Positions 54,906 to 63,945 of a DNA stretch of 64,000 bases are shown here, piece by piece (positions within the stretch are counted from its first letter, which is position 1; each line of letters starts with the position of its first letter). The stretch is from BPJU01 sp964425225 (GTDB lineage Bacteria; Planctomycetota; Planctomycetia; Pirellulales; Pirellulaceae), in NCBI GenBank assembly GCA_964425225.1, contig CAYRMD010000001.1, positions 62,001 through 126,000 on the forward strand, read 5' to 3'. Under the pieces are notes generated by a model. The model was given only the letters and a program-made list of their open reading frames with translations. It searched no databases and was not told the DNA's origin. Made by a program: the position numbers and the translations under genes.

Positions 54906-54983
54906 CAATGCAAAGGCGTACGTGTGACTGATGTAATCGATGTCCCATTGTACCTTTCAATGCGCCTTAACGCCTTTGCATTG
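54906..54983. repeat. Repeat family B, 14-bp inverted pair
   Basis: CAATGCAAAGGCGT (54906-54919) pairs perfectly with ACGCCTTTGCATTG (54970-54983) across 50 bp. It resembles a small hairpin element of the MITE type; no target-site duplication was identified. Confidence 0.6.
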
Positions 54984-55187
54984 AATGTAGTAGAGAGTTG
55001 CAGCCCCCTGAAGCACCAAAATTCCACTCAAAAAATGAAGTCATATGTGCGTCGGTTTGGTAGGTGGAAGGTACCTGTGACATGGCTGGCAATCCTGGCT
55101 TCCTCCTATTGCCTCTCTAGACGGTTAACGCTAGGGCGCGCGGTCTACGTGCGATTCATGCACACAGGTTAGACCAGGCTAAACCGT

Positions 55188-55219
55188 ACAGAGCCGCGAC
55201 CGTGAGGGACCGGCTCTGT
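55188..55219. repeat. Repeat family A copy with 9-bp palindrome
   Basis: ACAGAGCCG and CGGCTCTGT form perfect arms around CGACCGTGAGGGAC. Confidence 0.65.
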
Positions 55220-55595
55220 CGAGCGGCGACGTTTGGTGGCTAACCGTTCGCGCCAGCAATGCGCTAGTAGCCAATTGATGCGCGAGAAGGATCTAACCGA
55301 GCCGGATCGCGTTCGGTATGGGCACGGCATGCCGTTGCCATTCGTCCCTCGAGCGCCGAATGCCATACCCGGGTTCTTATCCGCGCCGAGGAACAAACGC
55401 GTTTCCTATTGGCCATCGGCTGTTCTATTACAATCGCTGCGACGTAGAGTTACCTCTGGATTTAGAGCCTATTGCAAAATAGCGGTAGCGGTAGGTGATT
55501 CACGCCGAGGCCAAATGGAGGAAGGCACGCTAGTTTTCTACGTTTTGTTCGTAGTGACCCGATTCATCGAGTCCAAAATTCCACGACAAATAATA

Positions 55596-55615
55596 GGACC
55601 GCATGAATGCGGTCC
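55596..55615. repeat. Repeat family C hairpin (GGACCGCAT/ATGCGGTCC)
   Basis: The 9-bp arms enclose GA and are followed by CTACGAACGGGG. A related GTAGGGACGGGTTCCCAACC copy lies at 62666-62690 and a GGGGCGGG hairpin at 50426-50449. Confidence 0.55.
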
Positions 55616-55815
55616 CTACGAACGGGGCTCGGCTTTCGCCAAACATAAATTTTGTGATAGACTTTTAGTCTTTTCCACCCACCACACCTAGACCAAGCAC
55701 CACGCGAGTCTTTCGCTGTTCAATCGAATGATCCGAAAAAAGGCAGACCCTGATGATCGTCCACCGCGGGAAGAATCGGTGCCACCTACAACCCAGACGC
55801 ACGCACCGAACCTAA

Positions 55816-57213
55816 CTAGGCTATAATCTCCATGATTGGTTTTCCGCCGATGGCCAGAGGTCGCTGGGTGCGGTCGTAAATCTCGGTGGCCGGATCAATT
55901 CCCAGCAAGTAGTAGATGGTGGCCGCTAGATCCTCCAAGTGCACCGGGTGCTCGTCCGGGAACATCGCATAGCTATCGGACTTGCCGTAAACGAACCCGG
56001 CCTTCAAGCCGCCGCCGGCCAAGAGCACCGTGTAACATTGGGGCCAATGGTCGCGACTTTCATTGTTATTTAACTTTGGCGTTCGCCCAAATTCGCCCAT
56101 CCATACCACCAGTGTTTCCTGCAACAGTCCCCGTTCCTGCAACTCATCGAGCAAAACGGGTAAGGTATGCTCCGTCATGGGGAAATGATATTTGTCGACA
56201 ATCTGGAACATACGGGTGTTATCAAAGCCGTGGGTATCCCAGCCTCCGGAGTCGATACGCCGGCCGCCAATATCCGGGGCGAAGTAAACTGTCACAAACT
56301 TTACACCGGCTTCTACTAAACGGCGCGCTAGTAGGCAACTTTGACCATACGTGGTGCGGCCGTACCGTTGGCGAATTTCCTCGGGTTCCTTCGATAGGTC
56401 GAACGCTTCCCGGACAGCCGGTGAGCTAACAAGATCGAGGGCTTTTTCGAAGAAGTTATCCACATCGCGTGTCTCGGCCACGCGTTCCCAATAATTCGCC
56501 TGGCTGTCCACCAATTGTTGCAAATTTCGCCGCTGGAGCATACGGTCCAGCGACAGTCCGGCAGGCAATTGGAGTTCGGGCAATCGGAAATCGTCAGCAT
56601 TCGGGTCATCTTGAAAGAAAAGCGGATCATGTTTCTTACCCAGGAAACTGGCATGCTGCCCAGGAGTGACTGAACCGTCCCGGATCACGTGGGGGTAGGC
56701 AACAAACGTGGGCAGTCCGTTGGTATTCGGTGCAAGGTGATCGACCACACTACCATACGCTGGAAACAAATCGAGCGAATCGCGTAAACGTTGATCGTCC
56801 GACGGCGGACGGTGGCCGGTAAGCGCGTAATAACCGGCTGAGTTATGGTTCTTCATATCGTGGCTTACCGAACGGATTAGCGTGACAAGATGCATCCGCT
56901 TGGCCAATTCCGGCAATAACTCGCATATCTGAATACCATCGGCCGAAGTTGCGATGGGTTTGTAAGGACCACGAATCGCTTCAGGGGCTGCAGGTTTCAT
57001 GTCGAACATGTCGATATGACTTGGGCCACCCCACTGGAAAAGAAAAATGACCGACTTGGCTCGAGCCCGAATCGTGCGCCGCGGCTCGGCCTGCAACCGC
57101 TTCGGTAAGCCCATGACACCCAACATGCCGACCCATCCAGCACGTAGTGCCTGGCGCCGCGTCCATCGCAAATGTTCATACCCACTACAACCTCGCCATT
57201 GGAGTTGTTTCAT
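55816..57213 (-). CDS. DUF1501 exported protein (fourth copy)
   Basis: This 465-residue protein starts with a Tat-like TRRQALRAGWVGMLGVMGL (~18-36). It carries FQWGGPSHIDMFDMKPAAP, ARRLVEAGVKFVTVYFAPD and VVWMGEFGRTPKLNNNESRDHWPQ, the DUF1501 signature set. Its start overlaps the end of the metallo-beta-lactamase-fold gene by 4 bp (ATGA), so translation is coupled and both lie in one operon with a PSD1 and a DUF1501 gene. It is the last gene of that operon. Confidence 0.9.
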   Translation of the reverse strand: MKQLQWRGCSGYEHLRWTRRQALRAGWVGMLGVMGLPKRLQAEPRRTIRARAKSVIFLFQWGGPSHIDMFDMKPAAPEAIRGPYKPIATSADGIQICELLPELAKRMHLVTLIRSVSHDMKNHNSAGYYALTGHRPPSDDQRLRDSLDLFPAYGSVVDHLAPNTNGLPTFVAYPHVIRDGSVTPGQHASFLGKKHDPLFFQDDPNADDFRLPELQLPAGLSLDRMLQRRNLQQLVDSQANYWERVAETRDVDNFFEKALDLVSSPAVREAFDLSKEPEEIRQRYGRTTYGQSCLLARRLVEAGVKFVTVYFAPDIGGRRIDSGGWDTHGFDNTRMFQIVDKYHFPMTEHTLPVLLDELQERGLLQETLVVWMGEFGRTPKLNNNESRDHWPQCYTVLLAGGGLKAGFVYGKSDSYAMFPDEHPVHLEDLAATIYYLLGIDPATEIYDRTQRPLAIGGKPIMEIIA

Positions 57214-58316
57214 GGTTTTTTCCGCACCTGAAACGTTCGACGATGGCCCTTAGCAGGTACACGTACCTGGTAAGTCTGTGCATCCGGTGCAACCGACAGA
57301 ACGATCCCTTCACCACGACATTCCACTTCGTCGTTGGCAATGTATAGGGAATCCGTATTGTTCACCGAGCCGTCCGGGCGAACGTTGCGATGCACTTGAT
57401 AAATGGCTTGCAACGAGGGTGTTTCTTTAAGTGTGGCGAACACCTCGGGCATGCAACCTTTCGTCGCTCCATTGTTCATCACGGCTACGGTCGGTTTGAT
57501 CGAATGCAGCACTATGGGGTTATTGCTGCTATCTAAACCATGATGAGTGACTTGATACACATCGACTTCGCCAATCAAATTCACTGGACAAACCAAACGT
57601 TTTTCCAAATTCCACGTCAAATCTCCCGCATCGAGAAAGCGAAATTCGCCGAACTTCACCAACAAGACGATGCTGTTGGCGTTATCCGAACCGTCGCGTT
57701 CCTTTTCACGGGCCATTTGACAAATAGCCGCATTGCTTGGAGCGGCCGGAGGGGCAGCGATGAACTTCTGCCGCGCAGCTAAACAGACGATCTCCAGAGT
57801 TGGCGAACCCTCGCGCTGTTTGATCGGCAATACCATTCCCGGTTCGATGACGATCCGCTGGCGGCACGGAAATTCAAAATACTCGCGGCCCGGATCGTCC
57901 GGCATTTGATCGAAACGCCCATTGTCGTAGACCGTATCGATCGGCACCTGTGTGGCCAATAAGCTCGCTCCACCGAAGTGATCTCGATGGTAGTGGGTGA
58001 TCACCAAAAAGTCGAGTTGGCGGCATCCTGCCTGTTCCACGAGGGTCTTGACAATTCGATCCGGATCGCGCGGTCCCGGATTACCGGCATCGACCAGGAT
58101 GGTTTGTCCTGCGGGCGTAACCAGCAGCGTGGCAGCACCACCTTCCACATCGATCCAGTAGATGTCTAAGCGTCCATCGCGAGCACCCGCGGGCGCATTC
58201 TGCGTACCACAGAGCCACAGTGTCCCGATAATTCCGATCCCAAAAAGCAAACGCTTCCACCGGCCAGCTTGGTCGCACTCGGTGCCACGTTTCGTGCTAT
58301 GCACAAGGAATGACAC
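57210..58316 (-). CDS. Metallo-beta-lactamase-fold protein, ComEC C-terminal-like, membrane-anchored
   Basis: The 368-residue protein has an N-terminal hydrophobic segment (~22-42, LLFGIGIIGTLWLCG). An MBL-fold domain follows with DAGNPG, the metal motif ITHYHRDHFGG (HxHxDH), LDAGDLTWNLEKRLV and VYQVTHHGLDSSNN. The last motif is typical of ComEC/Rec2-like hydrolases, which cleave phosphodiester bonds of nucleic acids. It lacks the ComEC membrane channel. It lies between PSD1 (20-bp gap) and DUF1501 (4-bp overlap) genes. An extracytoplasmic nuclease or esterase role is an inference. Confidence 0.8.
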   Translation of the reverse strand: MSFLVHSTKRGTECDQAGRWKRLLFGIGIIGTLWLCGTQNAPAGARDGRLDIYWIDVEGGAATLLVTPAGQTILVDAGNPGPRDPDRIVKTLVEQAGCRQLDFLVITHYHRDHFGGASLLATQVPIDTVYDNGRFDQMPDDPGREYFEFPCRQRIVIEPGMVLPIKQREGSPTLEIVCLAARQKFIAAPPAAPSNAAICQMAREKERDGSDNANSIVLLVKFGEFRFLDAGDLTWNLEKRLVCPVNLIGEVDVYQVTHHGLDSSNNPIVLHSIKPTVAVMNNGATKGCMPEVFATLKETPSLQAIYQVHRNVRPDGSVNNTDSLYIANDEVECRGEGIVLSVAPDAQTYQVRVPAKGHRRTFQVRKKP

Positions 58317-58335
58317 TTCCGTTCCCTTTTCCTAC

Positions 58336-60585
58336 TCAGTGCCGATACATGAACTCGCGCGACGTCATGACCGCCCACACTACATCCTGCCATGCAGCAT
58401 GCCTATCGGTCGACTGAGCCAGCCATTCCAAGAGGGCAGTTTTTTCGTCGTCTCGGGGCGGGCGTGCCAATGCAGACCAATAGAGTTCTTCGAGCGACTG
58501 CGGATCGTGCGACGAATCGAGTGTCGCCCACCGGGCAATCCGAGGCGAACGCACCAGACGCTCGTGAAGCGGTTGGCCGGTTAACCACAATACCTGTTTG
58601 AGAGACAGTTCGTTGCTGCGTTCGCATTCGCACGCTAACAACCGATCGGGTTTCCCGAAAGCCCGCAAAAAGCGATCGTCTTCCGTGGGCCGCTGTTCCC
58701 GCTCGCGGACTCGCCGCACACCTCGCACTTGCCCGGCGCGCGTTCCCACCGGATAACCGGCAAAGCGCAAGGCAATGTCTAGCACCTGTGCCTGAAGGTC
58801 TAGAAGTTGCTCAGCCGTTAACCTTCGGACGATCGCCCGGGCAAACAGGCGGTTCTCTTCCGGTTGGAGTTCCAGCGGTGCAGCCGTTCGCTGATATGCT
58901 CGACTGAGTACAATGCGTCGAACGAGCGATTTGAGACGGAACTGTTGGGCCACAAGATCGGCTGCCAAAGCATCCAATAACTCTGGGTGCGATGGCAGAT
59001 TCGTCGCGCGAAAATCGTCCACCGGCTCGACTAGCCCTTTGCCCATCATGTGATAAAAAACCCAGTTCGCGATGGTGCGAGCAAACCAAGGATTGTCCGG
59101 AGCCGTTAACCATTGAGCCACCGCGGTCAGACGGTCCACTTGCGACGGATCGATGAGCCGTTCGGTCCCCAATAACCGGGGCATCATTTCCTGGCCCGTG
59201 CGCGGATGCTTGACCAGACCCTCGGGTTTAACTTTTACAATCTGTTCGCCTACGAACTCGTGCTGGTCAAACTTGTCGCGCCGATCGTTTTTAATGATTT
59301 CGTAGTCGATTCCTTCGAAACACGAAGCCCAGCCATAATAATCGTGTTGCGTCCATCGGTCGAACGGGTGGTTATGGCATCGAGCACACTGCAGGCGCAC
59401 GCCCAAAAACAACCGGGCCACTGTCTCGGCTCGTACAAAGGGATCGCGGTGGGCTCGATAAAAATTCGCCGCGGGTACCTGGTAGGTACTACCACGAGCC
59501 GTAATGAGTTGCCGCACCATTTCATCGAGTGGCACGTCGGCTGCGATCGTATCGCGAAGCCACTCATAAAAGACGTCTACTCCTTGCGTGTCGAGAACTT
59601 TTTCCTCGTTACGCAAAAGATCCGACCACTTCAATGCCCAATGCTCTGCGAACTCCACCCGAGACAACAAACGATCCACCAGCCGTTGTCGCTTGTCGGG
59701 ATGCGTATCGGCACAGAACTCGCGTGCCTCTTCGGCTGTGGGCAGTAAACCAATCAAATCCAGGTAGACACGCCGAACGAACGTAGCGTCGTCACAGACG
59801 CCCGACGCCGGCACACCCAATAGAGCAAGCTTCCGATCTATCCACTGATCGATATAGTTACTCTGATCAAGTTCCGTGGATGCCAACGACGCGTCTTTCC
59901 GCCCATCGGCGTACGGCACAAGTATGCGGACGGGAACTTGTTGATCCAAGAAACGCACAAGAAGTGTTGCTTCACCGAGCCCGGATACATGAACGCGGCC
60001 ATCGGAATGAACAACAATAGGTCCTTCCGCGTTCTCATATACGGCCAGAGCCGTCACATCCCTTGTGGTGCCATCGTCGAATCGGGCCTCGACATGCAAC
60101 ACCACCTGACTCTCACCCGGATCTGCCATCCACTGTGACGGCTCGACTACTAATTGCTTGAGCTGGGGAACCGGCGTGCGAGGAGCTCCCGCTTTGATCC
60201 AATCATACAACGTTTGCCATGCCACCGAGCCAATAGCGAACCGCCGGCCGCCTTCGTGGGGCACTTGCATCGAAGGCTTAACCAACAGAAGACTTTCCTC
60301 CGGTCGTTGCCTATTGATGCGCCGACCGCCTTCGCCGCGCACGATCGACTGATAATCAAAATCGGGATCCTCACCGCGCAGCGACAAACGAAAGCCGCCT
60401 TTCCCATGCTGATTACCGTGGCAAGCACCCGAATTACAGCCGGCCTTAGATAAAACCGCCAGAACGTCAACGTCAAAAGATGGCTCAACGGCCATTGCCG
60501 GAACCAGCAACGCAAAGCAGCAATAACTGCTCGCCAGGATTCGACCGAGGATCGCTCGAATATCCATCTGCATTGTTGGCACCAT
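58336..60585 (-). CDS. PSD1-type protein with BIG2-like domain and CxxxCH motif (third copy)
   Basis: The 749-residue protein differs from the two other PSD1 genes. After a signal peptide (DIRAILGRILASSYCCFALLVP) there is a heme-like motif C50-x-x-x-C54-H55 (CNSGACHGNQHGKGGFRLSL), one residue longer than CxxCH. An Ig-like group 2 segment follows (~145-225; LVVEPSQWMADPGESQVVLHVEARFDDGTTRDVTALA), then DUF1549 (~240-440; NYIDQWIDRKLALLG, YLDLIGLLP, CARCHNHPFDRWTQHDYYG) and DUF1553 (~490-740). The middle CARCHNH is a standard heme motif. The start is uncertain: ATG 60585 was taken, 60567 is possible, and ribosome sites are weak. The MBL-fold gene follows after 19 bp. Confidence 0.85.
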   Translation of the reverse strand: MVPTMQMDIRAILGRILASSYCCFALLVPAMAVEPSFDVDVLAVLSKAGCNSGACHGNQHGKGGFRLSLRGEDPDFDYQSIVRGEGGRRINRQRPEESLLLVKPSMQVPHEGGRRFAIGSVAWQTLYDWIKAGAPRTPVPQLKQLVVEPSQWMADPGESQVVLHVEARFDDGTTRDVTALAVYENAEGPIVVHSDGRVHVSGLGEATLLVRFLDQQVPVRILVPYADGRKDASLASTELDQSNYIDQWIDRKLALLGVPASGVCDDATFVRRVYLDLIGLLPTAEEAREFCADTHPDKRQRLVDRLLSRVEFAEHWALKWSDLLRNEEKVLDTQGVDVFYEWLRDTIAADVPLDEMVRQLITARGSTYQVPAANFYRAHRDPFVRAETVARLFLGVRLQCARCHNHPFDRWTQHDYYGWASCFEGIDYEIIKNDRRDKFDQHEFVGEQIVKVKPEGLVKHPRTGQEMMPRLLGTERLIDPSQVDRLTAVAQWLTAPDNPWFARTIANWVFYHMMGKGLVEPVDDFRATNLPSHPELLDALAADLVAQQFRLKSLVRRIVLSRAYQRTAAPLELQPEENRLFARAIVRRLTAEQLLDLQAQVLDIALRFAGYPVGTRAGQVRGVRRVREREQRPTEDDRFLRAFGKPDRLLACECERSNELSLKQVLWLTGQPLHERLVRSPRIARWATLDSSHDPQSLEELYWSALARPPRDDEKTALLEWLAQSTDRHAAWQDVVWAVMTSREFMYRH

Positions 60586-60822
60586 GCCATGACTGGAATT
60601 GCCTTGGCTTGCTTCGGTACCAGTGTTCCGGCTAGCCGTGAAACTGCCGGCCAGTACCGTGCACACATGCCCCAGCCGTTCCATGCTCGTAGCTGCAAGC
60701 ACGATTATACGGCGGACCAGTGCCTGTTGCAGCTCATAATCCAAAAAGCCTAACGGCCCCCCAACCCGCTACAGAAAATAAGGGTATCGCAGCTCCGATG
60801 GCTTCTCCACATTGAACTATTG

Positions 60823-62184
60823 CTAGATTAACTCGTGGATCGGTCTTACTTCAGGATCGACCGGGTATTGCGGACGCCCTCTGAGGTCAAACTCGCGGAC
60901 GGATCGCAGATCGATACCCATGTTGTAATAGAGCGTGGCCAGAATTTCTTGGAAGGTCACCGGCCGTTCGGTAGCGTATTCACCTAGGCGGTTTGTTGCA
61001 CCGATAACCTGACCGGTTCGCATGCCCCCAGCGGCCAGCAACGCGCACGAAACTTGCGGCCAGTGGTCGCGCCCCGCATCCTTGTTGATCTTCGGCGTTC
61101 GGCCAAATTCACCCCAAACGACTACCGAAACGTCACGATCCAAACCGCGTTCGTGCAAGTCCTGCACAAGGGCCGATACGCACTGGTCCAGCATGGGCAT
61201 ATCCGAACGGGCTTGGCCAAAATTATTCCCATGCCAATCCCATCGGCTGTAGTTCAGCGAAACGACCCGCGCGCCGGCTTCAACTAAACGACGAGCAATC
61301 AAGAGATTCTCGTTCATCTTCGGCGCACCGTCATCCCGGAAGTTGGGACTTCCCTTGCCATAGCGTTCCACAATCCGAGGATCTTCCTTGGATAGATCCA
61401 TCGCATCGGCCAACTTCGATGAGGCTAAAATACCCAGCGCCTGTTGCGTAAAAGCGTCCAGTCCGTCCATCACGCCGGAACGGTCAATTTCGCGCCGTAA
61501 CCGATCCAAAGACGTACGCAGTGCATCCCGGTCCTGCAATCGATCCAACGTAATACCCTGCAACACCATGTTGTCGGTCTTCGATACCTCGTTCCGGCCA
61601 CCAACCAAACGAAACGGCGCGTGAGCCATTCCCAAGAAGCCGCCGTCACCCGGATCGCCCCATGGCGCATGATCGGTTTTGTAAAACAGCGACAAGTGCG
61701 GTGGCACGCTCGCATTGACCGGTCCCTGAAGCTTGCTGATCCATGCCCCAAAGGAAGGCCAACCGCCAGCCGGTTGATTGGCCGTATGTCGCCCAGTCAG
61801 AGTTTGAAATGCATAATGATGACCCGTTGCGCCGACGACGCTCCGGATCGGCACAAATTTGTCCATCATGGACGCGATTCGTGGGAAGAGTTCACAAATT
61901 TCGATTCCCGGCACGTTCGTCTTAATCGGCCGAAACTCACCTCGTATTTCCGCCGGCGCGTCAACTTTGATATCCCACATATCCTGATGGGGTGGTCCAC
62001 CCGGCAAGAAAATGTTAATGATCGCTTTATGCGAGCGGCCTACGCCTGCCTGAGCTTCCAATCGCAACAGCTCCGGCAACGTTAGCCCACCTATCACCAT
62101 GCCACCGATCTTCAAGAAATCGCGGCGAGATACCCCGTCGCAGAACCCGGATCGGCGTGTGGGCTTTCCGAGAATCGTCAACAT
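60823..62184 (-). CDS. DUF1501 exported protein (fifth copy)
   Basis: The 453-residue protein has a clear Tat signal (VSRRDFLKIGGMVIGGLTLP, ~19-38). Family motifs are FLPGGPPHQDMWDIKVDAP, ARRLVEAGARVVSLNYSRWDWHG and VVWGEFGRTPKINKDAGRDHWPQVS. It resembles the second copy (GGPPHQD subtype) and is the first gene of the second DUF1501/PSD1 operon. ATG 62184 is preferred over the upstream start because GGGAGG lies 7 bp before it. Confidence 0.92.
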   Translation of the reverse strand: MLTILGKPTRRSGFCDGVSRRDFLKIGGMVIGGLTLPELLRLEAQAGVGRSHKAIINIFLPGGPPHQDMWDIKVDAPAEIRGEFRPIKTNVPGIEICELFPRIASMMDKFVPIRSVVGATGHHYAFQTLTGRHTANQPAGGWPSFGAWISKLQGPVNASVPPHLSLFYKTDHAPWGDPGDGGFLGMAHAPFRLVGGRNEVSKTDNMVLQGITLDRLQDRDALRTSLDRLRREIDRSGVMDGLDAFTQQALGILASSKLADAMDLSKEDPRIVERYGKGSPNFRDDGAPKMNENLLIARRLVEAGARVVSLNYSRWDWHGNNFGQARSDMPMLDQCVSALVQDLHERGLDRDVSVVVWGEFGRTPKINKDAGRDHWPQVSCALLAAGGMRTGQVIGATNRLGEYATERPVTFQEILATLYYNMGIDLRSVREFDLRGRPQYPVDPEVRPIHELI

Positions 62185-62665
62185 GTTCGGCCTCCCTAAT
62201 GTTGGTGGCAACGGCCTCGCTTTTTAATAGCCTATTTCCTTGCTCAAACAGCGCTCTTGCTTGTATCCTCGGATGACGCGGCTTATCGTATCAAGTTTTG
62301 TTTATTCATTCAACTGTTACTTCGATGTTATATCATACCTTTGACTATATCTAATTACACATCTAGAAGTACGTCGACTAGCGGAGCTTGTCGTTAGCAT
62401 CCCTGAATTCGGGTGTAGACTTTACAACAATGGGCGACGGTTGCTAGCTCATACCATCAGCACTTCGTCGATCCTTCGCGGATATTTGGGGGTGCGACGG
62501 TGTGTGCGGCTCGGTCTTAGGTGATCGCGGTTCGTATGTGTCTTGATGGTAGCTACGTAGCGTTTTCCGAGTAGCGCTGCATCCTAGATCCTGAGTTTTT
62601 AGCAGCAATCGCCGTTCCTTGCCGCAAGCGCCGCCAACTCGGTGAGCGTGGGTTACGTACGCTCT

Positions 62666-62690
62666 GTAGGGACGGGTTCCCAACCCACCC
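62666..62690 (+). repeat. Repeat family C copy (GTAGGGACGGGTTCCCAACC type)
   Basis: It shares the TAGGG(A/G)CGGGTTTC-AACCC core with 50421-50449 and forms a short stem. Confidence 0.5.
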
Positions 62691-62750
62691 CAACCAACGA
62701 ACGTGGCCCAATTTCTAAAACGCCGCTCCCTTATAGTCGTGGCCCGGATG

Positions 62751-62800
62751 ATTCAACGCAAAGGCGCTAGGAGATTTAACGCAGAGGCGCAGGGAAAACG
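62751..62800 (+). repeat. Repeat family B, two adjacent units
   Basis: ATTCAACGCAAAGGCGCTAG and TTTAACGCAGAGGCGCAGGG follow each other; an inverted partner (CTCCTTGCGCC) begins ~20 bp later. Confidence 0.6.
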
Positions 62801-62853
62801 AATGAGGCAAATCTATTGTCTCCTTGCGCCGTGGTGTTTATTACCCGATCGAA

Positions 62854-62912
62854 GGGCCGCTCCCTTACGGTCGCGGCTCTGTTGTGGTGCCGCTCCTTTA
62901 CCGCCGCGGCTT
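62854..62912 (-). repeat. Repeat family A, two tandem units in inverted orientation
   Basis: GGGCCGCTCCCTTACGGTCG and GTGCCGCTCCTTTACCGCCG are successive units that mirror those at 12640-12694. Confidence 0.7.
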
Positions 62913-63237
62913 TGAAAAGCGAGAGACTCATCGTACCCCTTTGCAGGAATCGACCCGTGGATCACGCGGCATTCTATTGCCCCACTTCGGAAGCGATAGG
63001 CCCAACCCGGGTTATGCAAAAAGTTTCTTACCCCAAACGGGCAGCGGATCGTGTCAGCTCACTTATCTTTTCGCTATTGCGCCTCAGCGTCCATGTGTTC
63101 GATCATTCATTATTTCAAACGCGACGCATGCACGAGCATCCGTAGCACCGGTGGGCTGTGCATCGTGATGCTGTGGGCAGCGCAGCGACCGTTGGGGTAG
63201 ACTGTTGGTACGGCATGGCAGTTTGGGGGGCAACGCT

Positions 63238-63945
63238 GTGAGTGCTGCATTGGTCCGATTGGAGAGCGTAAGCCGTGTTTACATGTTGGGACAAGTACCG
63301 CTTACCGTGTTGGAAGATGTAACGCTCGACGTCAAGCCGGGAGAACTTTTGGCGGTGCTTGGTCCAAGCGGATCCGGAAAGACCACCTTGCTCAATCTCA
63401 TCGGAGGACTTGACCGGCCCACGCGCGGGGCGATTTGGTTTAATGGGGAAAATTTGGCCGAAGCGTCGAACGGTCGGCTGACGCAATACCGCCGTCGCCA
63501 CGTCGGTTATGTTTTTCAGTTTTACAACTTGGTGCCGACGCTAACAGCCGAGGAAAATGTCCAGGCGGCGGCCGAATTGGTCGAGCAGCCGCGAGACGTG
63601 CGATGGATACTCGAACGGGTCGGTCTTTGGGAACGTCGCTGGCATTTCCCCGCCGAATTGAGCGGTGGTGAGCAGCAGCGGGTGGCGTTGGCTCGTGCGC
63701 TAGTCAAAAACCCAACACTGGTTTTATGTGACGAGCCGACGGGGGCACTGGACTTGGCCACGGCTCGTCGCGTTCTACGGCTGTTGGTCGACCTACAGCA
63801 AGAGCTTCAACAAACGGTGCTAATCATCACCCACAACACAGCGCTCAGTGGTATTGCCCAACGGATTGTGCAGATGAGTTCGGGCCGCATCCGCCATATC
63901 GAGCAGAATCGGCATTTGGTCCCGCCTGAGGAGCTAGTTTGGTGA
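63238..63945 (+). CDS. MacB/LolD-type ABC transporter ATPase
   Basis: The 235-residue protein has the full set of ABC motifs: Walker A GPSGSGKTTLL, Q-loop YVFQFYNLVPTLT, signature LSGGEQQRVALARAL, Walker B LVLCDEPTGALD and switch histidine IITHN. It pairs with an FtsX/MacB-like permease that starts inside its stop codon (GTGA overlap at 63942). GTG 63238 is the best start because GGGGGG lies 7 bp upstream; a TTG at 63205 adds 11 residues. The substrate is unknown. Confidence 0.88.
   Translation: MSAALVRLESVSRVYMLGQVPLTVLEDVTLDVKPGELLAVLGPSGSGKTTLLNLIGGLDRPTRGAIWFNGENLAEASNGRLTQYRRRHVGYVFQFYNLVPTLTAEENVQAAAELVEQPRDVRWILERVGLWERRWHFPAELSGGEQQRVALARALVKNPTLVLCDEPTGALDLATARRVLRLLVDLQQELQQTVLIITHNTALSGIAQRIVQMSSGRIRHIEQNRHLVPPEELVW

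Larger units (their letters stand above)
54745..55815. other. 1071-bp spacer rich in inverted dispersed repeats
   Basis: No gene is supported. Three repeats are clear: 54906-54983 (family B inverted pair), 55188-55219 (family A) and 55596-55615 (family C hairpin). ORFs on either strand here are products of these repeats. Confidence 0.5.
62185..63237. other. 1053-bp spacer: AT-rich promoter region, then dispersed repeats
   Basis: 62255-62375 is distinctly AT-rich (for example TATCATACCTTTGACTATAT) and lies upstream of the minus-strand DUF1501 operon, so it is its probable promoter zone. Repeats of families C (62666-62690), B (62751-62800) and A (62854-62912, inverted) follow. No gene is supported before the ABC ATPase. 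Confidence 0.5.

Noticed and set aside
55233..55691. 152-codon plus-strand ORF
   Set aside because: It crosses the family A and C repeats and shows no family features.
62816..63168. Two overlapping plus-strand ORFs of ~110 codons
   Set aside because: Their sequences are translations of repeat family A (SLTVAALL-type peptides).
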